Below are positions 1-5,410 of a stretch of DNA of 7,913 nucleotides, piece by piece (positions within the stretch are counted from its first letter, which is position 1; each line of letters starts with the position of its first letter). Below the pieces are notes generated by a model. It searched no databases and had not been told where the DNA came from. It saw only the letters and a list, made by a program, of their open reading frames with translations. Source of the stretch: JAQICX01 sp964441455. GTDB taxonomy: Bacteria > Verrucomicrobiota > Kiritimatiellia > JAQICX01. Both the position numbers and the translations under genes were made by a program. The stretch covers positions 1 through 7,913 of the forward strand of contig CAYTUX010000049.1 of assembly GCA_964441455.1 (NCBI GenBank). The letters are read 5' to 3'.

Positions 1-420
1 CTCATAAAGAATCTCAGGGATTTCAACTGTATTATCAAGTTCAATCCTGTATTTTGTATCAATATTATTAAAAAATCTGCTTTCGATTGAATCAGGAATA
101 ACCCGACAACTGACAGTCGAAAATTTATCTACATAAGATTTCAAGTCAATTACTCCGGTATAAAATACCTTAAAATCAACTTCGTTATCTGCATAATAGA
201 ATATGACTTTGATTTCGGTTTGAGCTCCAAGTTCAACCGCATTTCTTAAATAAATGGCTTGGGATTCGATAAACTCGAAAGATTTATCCTCTATTCTTTG
301 ACTAATTGCATGATACTTTTCCGACCTGATGTAATTGCTGATTATATCTCGCCAGTTCGTTGGCAAGTAATCAAAGTCTTTGTTTCCTAAAATCTCATTT
401 TCAAATCTTAATCTAAACAT
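1..420 (-). CDS. Putative phage tail-associated protein, 5' part (runs off the window)
   Basis: An open frame of 140 codons starts at ATG 420 and is still open at base 1, so the C-terminus is missing. I translated it by hand; the product begins MFRLRFENEILGNKDFDYLP and continues through a segment with YHAIS (about residues 36-40), FEFIES (48-53) and YTGVIDLKSYVDKF (87-100). The alternation of hydrophobic and polar residues suggests a beta-rich fold, and there is no signal peptide or membrane segment. From memory, proteins with this N-terminal pattern (R/S-KYHGI, then an aromatic-rich strand, then Y-x-G-x-I-D) occur in tail regions of Bacteroidota phages, but I cannot name the family. It has its own promoter about 40 bases upstream and lies beyond a terminator, so it heads a separate transcript. 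A tail or baseplate role is inferred from position. Confidence 0.75.
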   Translation of the reverse strand, partial: MFRLRFENEILGNKDFDYLPTNWRDIISNYIRSEKYHAISQRIEDKSFEFIESQAIYLRNAVELGAQTEIKVIFYYADNEVDFKVFYTGVIDLKSYVDKFSTVSCRVIPDSIESRFFNNIDTKYRIELDNTVEIPEILYE

Positions 421-428
421 TTTTAAAA

Positions 429-456
429 TAATCTGAATACACGGTTAGACAGATTA
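429..456 (-). promoter_or_regulatory. Hairpin at the predicted 5' end of the mRNA for the gene at 1-420
   Basis: The arms TAATCTG (429-435) and CAGATTA (450-456) are a perfect 7-bp inverted repeat with a 14-base loop. The stem begins about 6 bases after the -7 box at 462-469, roughly where transcription would start, and ends 8 bases before the ATG at 420. It could protect the 5' end, set translation efficiency, or be a repressor site downstream of the start point. The pairing is seen directly; the role is inferred. Confidence 0.5.
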
Positions 457-461
457 CATCG

Positions 462-494
462 CAAAGATAAGAAAAAGTTATTTAAGTTTGCAAA
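462..494 (-). promoter_or_regulatory. Bacteroidota-type promoter for the gene at 1-420
   Basis: On the minus strand TTTG lies at 494-491 and TATCTTTG at 469-462, separated by 21 bases. This fits the Bacteroidota vegetative consensus (TTTG near -33, TAnnTTTG near -7, spacing about 19-21). Predicted transcription start is near 455, giving a leader of about 35 bases. The same -7 octamer with the same spacing occurs upstream of the portal gene, which supports both calls. Confidence 0.75.
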
Positions 495-539
495 TTTATT
501 TTATTTTTTTATGCAGTATAATCTTTCTATAATAATTGT

Positions 540-553
540 GTACTGATCAGAAC
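540..553. promoter_or_regulatory. 14-bp near-palindrome, possible operator
   Basis: GTACTGATCAGAAC is palindromic except for one A/A position, with TGATCA at its centre. It sits in the non-coding stretch about 45 bases upstream of the TTTG element of the promoter at 462-494. Position and symmetry would suit a dimeric regulator, but a single 14-bp dyad in AT-rich DNA can arise by chance, so the role is speculative. Confidence 0.25.
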
Positions 554-601
554 TGTTATATGTAACGTGTTGCGACCTTTCTACTCTGGCTTTTGGTTTA
601 C

Positions 602-631
602 AAAAAATAAGTCCCCAACTCGTGAGGACTT
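602..631 (-). terminator. Intrinsic terminator of the head/tail operon
   Basis: The minus-strand RNA reads AAGUCCUC, a short loop, then GGGGACUU, followed by A and six U (607-602). The 8-bp stem spans 631-624 with 616-609, can add one A-U pair at 623/617, and leaves a 5-base loop. The pair at 625/615 is a G-U wobble in minus-strand RNA but a C-A mismatch in plus-strand RNA, which argues that it acts on the minus strand. It lies about 40 bases after the stop codon at 671. A plus-strand U tract (TTTT at 630-633) also exists but is shorter. Confidence 0.8.
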
Positions 632-640
632 TTATTAACT

Positions 641-676
641 AAAAACAACTAAACTATGAAAAAAAAACAACTACAC
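641..676 (+). repeat. Short direct repeat of an AAAAACAACTA motif
   Basis: AAAAACAACTAAAC (641-654) recurs as AAAAACAACTACAC (663-676), 13 of 14 bases identical and offset by 22. The second copy overlaps the stop codon of the gene at 671-847. The motif is A-rich and low in complexity, so this may be chance; no function is assigned. Confidence 0.35.
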
Positions 677-847
677 ATTTACTTTTCGCTCCATTCCTGC
701 CACTTTCTTACCTGTCAAATCTCTGTAAAATAAGTATGCTTCAAGGTCATCTTTAAAAAACTTTGGTATAAAACGGCTTTTAAATTCAGTCCATTTTAAA
801 CTTTTCACAAAGTCGCTATTAAACGATATGTTTCCAAGTCTTAGCAT
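671..847 (-). CDS. Small phage protein of unknown function (58 aa)
   Basis: ATG at 847 shares its A with the TAA of the upstream tail-protein gene (TAATG), an arrangement typical of translational coupling, and the frame ends with TAG at 671. The product starts MLRLGNISFNSDFVKSLKWT and ends KKVAGMERKVNV; it is rich in Lys and Phe/Tyr, with no signal peptide or transmembrane helix. Its position directly after the putative tail-tube gene is where many siphoviruses place a tail assembly chaperone, but it is short for that family and I see no slippery site for the usual frameshift. It is the last gene before the terminator. That it is a gene is fairly sure; its function is unknown. Confidence 0.7.
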   Translation of the reverse strand: MLRLGNISFNSDFVKSLKWTEFKSRFIPKFFKDDLEAYLFYRDLTGKKVAGMERKVNV

Positions 848-1743
848 TACTCTGTTTCAAATTCAATAGTATTAACACCATCATAACCTTCGGTTGTCAT
901 GTCCTCAGAATCTTTTAGCGAGAATATATACTCTGCTGCTGCGAATACTTCCGCTGCTGTAACCGTATAAGTTCCTGCTGTAATTGCTGATTCCTCAAGT
1001 GTTGAAAGTGTGAAGTCAACTCCGTCTTCGTAACAAATAAAGTCTGTAACTACCAGTCCAGTAACCGCTGTTCCGTCAGAATCTTTCGTGACTTTAAACG
1101 TGAAGTCGTCGTCAGTTGTAGCAGGTGCTGTTCCAACAATTTCTATACTTACATCGTGCAGACCTGAAAGTGCATCCATAAAATCGACATCAATTGTTGC
1201 GAACTTCTCCTTGTATTCAACCGGATTTGTAAGCTCTAAAACAAATGGAATTTTAGCAGCATCGTCTTTGCCTTCTGCCATTTTGATTTTGTTCACAATC
1301 ACTCTTTTACAAGTGAAGCCTTTGAACTTAGTTCCGTCAGGACTTGTCCCTATTACTTTGCCAGACCCGTCAATTATCACAACATCCATTGCACGACCGT
1401 TAAACGAAAATGCATTAACCATATTGTAAACCGGTGGAACAAAATGATATTCAAATTGATAATTCCCTTGTGATGTTGGAATACGTCTCAGTCCGGTTGT
1501 AGATTCCAAAACTCCGTCATCCTCAGACTGATCCTCAAAGCCCATTACATCATACAACGGGAATGCTTTGCGTTCCTGAATCAATGCCTGCCAAGTTGCT
1601 TCCAACTTCGCATTAGCATAAGTGTCTATCTCTGTGCCGGGTATAAGCAGCATCACTCTTGCGTGTGCTCCTATTAAGTTTAAACAGTCTGAGTTACCCG
1701 TGTTTCGCAATTCGTCCAGACCGCATAATTTAACATTATACAT
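847..1743 (-). CDS. Probable major tail (tube) protein with C-terminal Ig-like domain
   Basis: The 298-residue product appears to have two parts. Residues 1-195 are a mixed beta-rich region (MYNVKLCGLDELRNTG at the start, VVIIDGSGKVIGTSPDGTKF at 121-140, then IPFVLELTNPVEYKEKF at 165-181), consistent with a tail-tube-like fold. Residues about 196-298 are acidic and Thr/Val-rich (FKVTK, VTGLVVTDF, AGTYTVTA, EYIFSLKD), the look of an immunoglobulin-like or invasin-type beta-sandwich. Such domains are common C-terminal additions on phage tail-tube and capsid proteins and may bind cell-surface glycans. The start overlaps the upstream gene by 8 bases, and the stop overlaps the start of the next gene. 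The identification rests on gene order and fold impression rather than on a signature motif; another structural role is possible. Confidence 0.6.
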   Translation of the reverse strand: MYNVKLCGLDELRNTGNSDCLNLIGAHARVMLLIPGTEIDTYANAKLEATWQALIQERKAFPLYDVMGFEDQSEDDGVLESTTGLRRIPTSQGNYQFEYHFVPPVYNMVNAFSFNGRAMDVVIIDGSGKVIGTSPDGTKFKGFTCKRVIVNKIKMAEGKDDAAKIPFVLELTNPVEYKEKFATIDVDFMDALSGLHDVSIEIVGTAPATTDDDFTFKVTKDSDGTAVTGLVVTDFICYEDGVDFTLSTLEESAITAGTYTVTAAEVFAAAEYIFSLKDSEDMTTEGYDGVNTIEFETE

Positions 1744-2182
1744 AATTACATGATTTTTTAATTAAAAACTCTTCTAAATTTACCTCTAAAACCGCCAAAA
1801 AGTCGGCTTGGTTTGCTAAGTATTTTTCAACAAATGTGTGTGGGATGTCGTGCCTGAGTTCAAATACATTTGTATCTTTTGCAATCTGCTTAAATACTTC
1901 TTGTTTCAACTCATGCAAAAGTTTGAAGTCATCCGCTTTTGTCATGTTGTTAGGTTTTAAGGCTCGCACAAACAATAGTTGCACACCGTCATAATTCCTG
2001 TAAAAACTTTCGGTTGCATCAGGTTGGTTTTCTTTGACTAATAGTAAAGCAGGATATTTCTGTTTACCCACCTTACCTGTCTTGGCTATTTTTTCGACAA
2101 TCTCAAGCATCGATCCGCCGTAATATTGCAGATTGTCAACCTTGCTTGAAGCGTGTGAAAATATGTCTATTAAAACCCCCAT
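1736..2182 (-). CDS. Putative neck / tail-terminator protein (148 aa)
   Basis: The 148-residue soluble protein has a mixed alpha/beta pattern: a helix at the start (MGVLIDIFSHASSKV), a hydrophobic strand KYPALLLVKE near residues 43-52, VQLLFVRALKP near 67-77, then long helices and a final strand-rich end (DFLAVLEVNLEEFLIKK). This layout and its place between a probable connector and the tail protein fit tail-terminator or tail-completion proteins, which cap the tail tube under the head. It overlaps the connector gene by 13 bases and the tail-protein gene by 8, so it is likely translationally coupled. The ATG at 2182 was chosen because it gives the longest product; an internal Met at residue 25 (MLEIVEK) would remove the overlap. 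No diagnostic motif was seen. Confidence 0.6.
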   Translation of the reverse strand: MGVLIDIFSHASSKVDNLQYYGGSMLEIVEKIAKTGKVGKQKYPALLLVKENQPDATESFYRNYDGVQLLFVRALKPNNMTKADDFKLLHELKQEVFKQIAKDTNVFELRHDIPHTFVEKYLANQADFLAVLEVNLEEFLIKKSCNYV

Positions 2183-2712
2183 TGATTCAAACGTTTAAAT
2201 GTGTAAGGAACTTGAAGCTCTGTACCAACAATCGAAAAGCCATAATCTGTAAAGCTTTCAATATGATAGTATATAAAATTATACATACACGCAATCTCGT
2301 CTTCCATTAGATTATGAACTTTTGCCATTCTGATTTTCTGATTACGAACCTCCCAAAACTCAGGCTGTTTTACAAGTGTGCCGGAGCCTGAATTTAATAA
2401 CCAGCTTTCCGCCGCCCAATCATAAAAACTTGCGTAAGCTAACATTGATAATTTACGGTCATTAACAAATCCTTTCCAGTTATATGTGATGCCGTTTACT
2501 TCATAATCAGCCCCAAACCATAATTTATATAGGTCAGTTTCTGAGTCTGTCGGGAAGTCGTCTGACAACTCCTTAAACAGCATATAACCCAATGATTCAA
2601 TTAAGATTTTTTCTGAACTGTTTTTGATTAGCGTAAATACATCGTTCCATTGCTCGTCCATGTCGGGAATAGCAATTAGATTCTGAAAATATGTTTTGTC
2701 AATTAACTTCAT
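2170..2712 (-). CDS. Putative head-tail connector / adaptor protein (180 aa)
   Basis: The 180-residue product is mainly helical and rich in Trp and Tyr, with no signal peptide: a helix around NDVFTLIKNSSEKILIESLG (24-43), an acidic loop with FPTDSETDLYKLW, a helix LSMLAYASFYDWAAESW, and a final helix-rich segment ending KRLNQWGF. Size, helical makeup and place after the capsid gene match the gp6-like head-tail connector group that forms a ring below the portal. The ATG at 2712 overlaps the TGA of the preceding 53-codon gene (ATGA), and the 3' end overlaps the following gene by 13 bases. The function is inferred from gene order and composition; I do not recognise a specific family signature. 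Confidence 0.6.
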   Translation of the reverse strand: MKLIDKTYFQNLIAIPDMDEQWNDVFTLIKNSSEKILIESLGYMLFKELSDDFPTDSETDLYKLWFGADYEVNGITYNWKGFVNDRKLSMLAYASFYDWAAESWLLNSGSGTLVKQPEFWEVRNQKIRMAKVHNLMEDEIACMYNFIYYHIESFTDYGFSIVGTELQVPYTFKRLNQWGF

Positions 2713-2870
2713 TTTTTAGCCTTTGTTTCCGCTTTAGCCTTTGTTTTCGCATTTTTGACTACCACTAATTCAGCAACACCTCTACTTAAATAGACAGTTG
2801 CTAAAGGCTCAGGGATATTTTTTTCTATCCCCGTAGCCTTAAATCTTATTCGTTTAAATACTTTAGCCAT
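2709..2870 (-). CDS. Small Lys/Ala-tailed protein of the head region (53 aa)
   Basis: The frame is flanked by coupled genes on both sides: its ATG at 2870 shares an A with the TAA of the exported-protein gene (TAATG), and its TGA at 2711-2709 overlaps the ATG of the connector gene. The product begins MAKVFKRIRFKATGIEKNIP and continues ATVYLSRGVAELVVV, resembling the small phage head-region proteins that carry a 'KVKFKATG ... RGVAE-L-V' pattern between capsid and connector genes. The C-terminal 16 residues are almost all Lys, Ala, Thr and Glu and are partly encoded by an 18-bp tandem repeat. Exact role unknown; a positively charged tail near packaged DNA or a neighbouring virion protein is possible. 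Confidence 0.8.
   Translation of the reverse strand: MAKVFKRIRFKATGIEKNIPEPLATVYLSRGVAELVVVKNAKTKAKAETKAKK
2715..2750 (-). repeat. 18-bp tandem duplication inside the 53-codon gene
   Basis: TTTAGCCTTTGTTTCCGC (2715-2732) is followed directly by the same 18 bases with one C-to-T change (2733-2750). The length is a multiple of three, so it extends the Lys/Ala/Thr-rich C-terminus by six codons without breaking the frame. This indicates recent growth of a low-complexity tail by slippage. Confidence 0.85.
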
Positions 2871-3334
2871 TATTCTGCCGGTTTATTGTAAACTCCTTTA
2901 TGCAACTTAATCATATAAGTTGTAACCTTCCAATTGCTGTCTTTATCTTTAGAACTTGCGTATATTCGCAGTTGTCTATAACGTAAAGCATCATCAACTT
3001 TTGAACCGGTGCTGAATGTAGCAGCAGTTGGTAAAAGATTGTTTACTGTAACAATATCAGTCCAGTCGCTATTTTCAAATATCCTACCTTGTAATTTGAT
3101 AAATATAGTGTCGTCAGCAGCTCTATTCAAGCTGTCGATTGCTATACCAAAATCAACTACAAACGGATATTCCTTGTTGACGTTAACCGGAGCTGACACC
3201 CAGATACTGTCTGTTGCATCGACTGTTGTGTTAACGGTTCGTGAAAAGAAGCTGTCGGACTGTCTCATTGTTTGAGATTCTGCTACTACTGTGAAAAGCA
3301 GTAACGCTGATAATATATAAATAAACTTTTTCAT
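2870..3334 (-). CDS. Exported (signal peptide) protein of unknown function in the head operon
   Basis: The 154-residue product opens with a classic Sec signal peptide: MKK, a hydrophobic core FIYILSALLLFTVVA (4-18), and a likely cleavage after AES20 that leaves Gln at the mature N-terminus, as is frequent in Bacteroidota. There is no lipobox Cys. The mature part is about 134 residues and beta-rich (SIWVSAPV, PFVVDFGIAI, DTIFIKLQGR, YRQLRIYAS, WKVTTYMIKL), suggesting a jelly-roll or similar sandwich, with no Cys. It lies 26 bases after the capsid gene, where a decoration or head-fibre gene might be expected, and couples by TAATG to the next gene. An exported protein is odd among virion genes: it could act in the periplasm or at the cell surface during infection, or be a virion protein despite the leader. 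Function unknown. Confidence 0.85.
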   Translation of the reverse strand: MKKFIYILSALLLFTVVAESQTMRQSDSFFSRTVNTTVDATDSIWVSAPVNVNKEYPFVVDFGIAIDSLNRAADDTIFIKLQGRIFENSDWTDIVTVNNLLPTAATFSTGSKVDDALRYRQLRIYASSKDKDSNWKVTTYMIKLHKGVYNKPAE

Positions 3335-3360
3335 TTTTATTACATTTTTAAATTAAACAA

Positions 3361-4563
3361 TTAGTTTCCTGCCGCTGTTATTGTTGCTAAATCAGTTGTG
3401 TAATCAGTACACTTGACAATTGCTTTTTTGTCATTTTCTGGTACAACCAAATTCATACGACCTTTAACCTTCAGCGTCACTAAATCTTTACTTCTATCAT
3501 CTTGTTCTTGATATACGTCAAACTCCATGCCTTCCCATAAATACAACTGTGCTTTTGAAATATCTCCAACAACAATTTGATTATCTCCTGCAAGCTGATT
3601 TCCAAGTAACTGAACACCTGAGATATTCATATTCGCACCTAGAGCCCAGTTAAGATTCATATAGTTTCCTATTGCATCTTTTTTTGTTCTCATTTCGTGC
3701 AAAATTTGATTTCTCAAAAACGCTAAGTTCGGAGTAAATGAGTTTTTGCCGTCAACTTCAATCTGCAATATCATTGCATTGATTAAGTCTAACAACCAAG
3801 CATCATCAACTTTGGGGGCAGCGTCAGCATCAAATGCTGTTGCATAATGTAAAAGTCCGAAAGGCTTATTAGTTTGTCCGTCTCCATTGAGCAAGTGATC
3901 ATGTGCTTTCAGCATCCAATCTTTTGCAATCAGTCTGTTTACTTGTGTTTGTAAAAAGCCTTTGTCGTAAAGTTGGTCAGTCGAAACTTTAACAAATGCT
4001 TTAATTTTCGCAGGTGCTAAAGTCCTTTGAATGAAAGTGTAATTACTTTCGCTTGGTACTGCATTTTCAGCAACCTCAGCAGCGTTATTCGTTGCAGCAA
4101 GTTGCTCAATATACATTATAGACCCTCTGTTGTCAGCAGAAACTTGAATTGAGTTCCTTAAAATCTCTAACATAAAAGGCATCCCTTGTGCAAGTTCTGC
4201 AATGTAAGGATTCTCAAACTTTGATGTATGACTTGTGAAGTCCGAAGCGTCAATTGCTTTTAATGTGAAACTTGTCCCATCTCCTTTATACCCATCTTTA
4301 ATCGCCTCGTGGTTTTCGTCAAAAAATGACTTCACACGGCTTTGAATGTTTTTTAACTCAGGCTTTTGGGTTTTTTCGAGTTTCAAACCTTGTTCGATTT
4401 GTGCTTTTTTCAGCTCCTCAAGTTTGCCCATTGCCTCATTATTACCACTTTTAACAGCTTCCGAAATCATTGTCTCAATTGTTTCTTTGCCAATAATTAA
4501 GCCGTTTTTTTTTGCTTGTGCAAGTGCATCATTTACTACTTGCGTTAATTCTGTATTATCCAT
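3361..4563 (-). CDS. HK97-fold major capsid protein
   Basis: This 400-residue protein builds the icosahedral shell. Residues 1-110 are helical and charged with a coiled-coil look (KLEELKKAQIEQGLKLEKTQK at 47-67), matching the N-terminal delta/scaffold region that the prohead protease usually removes. The HK97 capsid domain follows: NPYIAELAQGMPFM (118-131), SIMYIEQLAATNNAAEVAEN (148-167), LAPAKIKAFVKVSTDQLYD (182-200), LLNGDGQTNKPFGLL (224-238), and near the C-terminus VKGRMNLVVPENDKKAIVKC (366-385). The family's usual total length is about 380-420 residues. It starts 13 bases after the protease stop, after an A-rich leader without a Shine-Dalgarno sequence. A run of nine A (4513-4505) encodes Lys18-Lys19 and part of Asn20. 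Placement after portal and protease is the standard order. Confidence 0.95.
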   Translation of the reverse strand: MDNTELTQVVNDALAQAKKNGLIIGKETIETMISEAVKSGNNEAMGKLEELKKAQIEQGLKLEKTQKPELKNIQSRVKSFFDENHEAIKDGYKGDGTSFTLKAIDASDFTSHTSKFENPYIAELAQGMPFMLEILRNSIQVSADNRGSIMYIEQLAATNNAAEVAENAVPSESNYTFIQRTLAPAKIKAFVKVSTDQLYDKGFLQTQVNRLIAKDWMLKAHDHLLNGDGQTNKPFGLLHYATAFDADAAPKVDDAWLLDLINAMILQIEVDGKNSFTPNLAFLRNQILHEMRTKKDAIGNYMNLNWALGANMNISGVQLLGNQLAGDNQIVVGDISKAQLYLWEGMEFDVYQEQDDRSKDLVTLKVKGRMNLVVPENDKKAIVKCTDYTTDLATITAAGN

Positions 4564-4576
4564 TTTTTTAAGAATG

Positions 4577-5392
4577 TTAATTATTAAATAATTTTCTTAA
4601 CTCTCTGTAAACATCCTCGCTTGTCAATTTTTCCTGAGTGTTTTGTAACGGCTCATTCTCTGAAGTGTCAATAACGGCTTCGCTTGACTTTGATTCTGAT
4701 ACTTCTATTGTGGGAGTTGCTGTATTACTTCCGATTGGTACAGCAGACCCTTCAATTATTTTTGCTTCTGTGACTGCCCAAAAATATCCAGCATCCTCAA
4801 TTACTTCTTTATTAGCAACCATCGGATAATATTTATCCCAGTTAGCTTTTTCTTCTTGGTCATATTTTTCTTCTGAGTTGATACATAACGCTATTTTTAC
4901 ATATCGCATACCAACCGAATGATTTTTAACCTTGCCTTGTTTATACTTGTTTGCCATCAGCTCGTTGTCTGTCGGGTCAATCTCGGCATCAAATAACAAT
5001 ACTTCTGTGTCTCCTTCATATTTATATCCAAGTTCCTTCCAGCTCATTACAGTTGTTGATGCTGTGACTTTGTCGGATATTACTTTATCAAACTGATATT
5101 TATGTTCTTGAAATAAATACAATCCCTTGCTTTCTTTAACTGATTTTTTCCATAATCCGTTTACGTGCAAATCCATATGACTGTCAACAATATTAGTTGT
5201 ATTGATTGCAACTTTTACGTTAAACTTTCCGTTTTCAGGAATTTCCGTATCAGACAGATTCTTAACCGTTTCAGTTTTATTCTCTTTTTCAATAAAGAAA
5301 ACAGTCGGAGTTACATCGGCTTGTTTTAATGTAGCTAATTTTTGCAGCTTTGCGACCTCTTTATTTTCTAATATTTGTTTAAGTGTCATCAT
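4577..5392 (-). CDS. Prohead (capsid maturation) serine protease, HK97/U35-like
   Basis: The 271-residue protein is encoded between portal and capsid genes and is expected to cleave the scaffold part of the capsid protein inside the prohead. A conserved-looking core runs from about residue 56 to 225: FNVKVAINTTNIVDSHMDL (57-75), the catalytic-type His97 in FQEHKYQ, Ser159 in KNHSVGM (the usual S-V-G-F/M motif), and EGSAVPIGSN (214-223), which is typical of family ends. Residues 226-271 are an acidic, Ser/Thr/Glu-rich tail that may be removed by self-processing or serve as an anchor. Two adjacent Met codons (5392 and 5389) could both start the protein; the first is used here. It begins 18 bases after the portal stop, behind an A-rich leader. 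Confidence 0.9.
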   Translation of the reverse strand: MMTLKQILENKEVAKLQKLATLKQADVTPTVFFIEKENKTETVKNLSDTEIPENGKFNVKVAINTTNIVDSHMDLHVNGLWKKSVKESKGLYLFQEHKYQFDKVISDKVTASTTVMSWKELGYKYEGDTEVLLFDAEIDPTDNELMANKYKQGKVKNHSVGMRYVKIALCINSEEKYDQEEKANWDKYYPMVANKEVIEDAGYFWAVTEAKIIEGSAVPIGSNTATPTIEVSESKSSEAVIDTSENEPLQNTQEKLTSEDVYRELRKLFNN

Positions 5393-5410
5393 TTTTTTAC
5401 TGGTTTTTTA

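Noticed and set aside
483..490. TAAGTTTG on the plus strand as a second, divergent -7 box
   Set aside because: No TTG or TTTG lies at the required distance upstream on the plus strand, and no plus-strand gene of reasonable size follows.
421..670. Small RNA, tRNA or protein gene in the non-coding interval
   Set aside because: No cloverleaf or open frame longer than about 25 codons is present; the interval is explained by terminator, dyad, promoter and leader.
671..860. Programmed frameshift joining the tail gene or the 58-codon gene to a longer product, as in tail assembly chaperones
   Set aside because: I see no slippery heptamer before either stop codon. The T-rich run near 659-667 comes after the stop of the 58-codon gene and leads into no further open frame.
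1088..1429. Plus-strand open frames inside minus-strand genes, including 1088-1429, 3009-3275, 4346-4591, 4638-4829, 5202-5450 and 6899-7129
   Set aside because: They lie wholly or almost wholly within well-supported minus-strand genes; their hydrophobic or Ser-rich composition is what antisense translation of AT-rich genes gives, and none has a promoter or recognisable domain.
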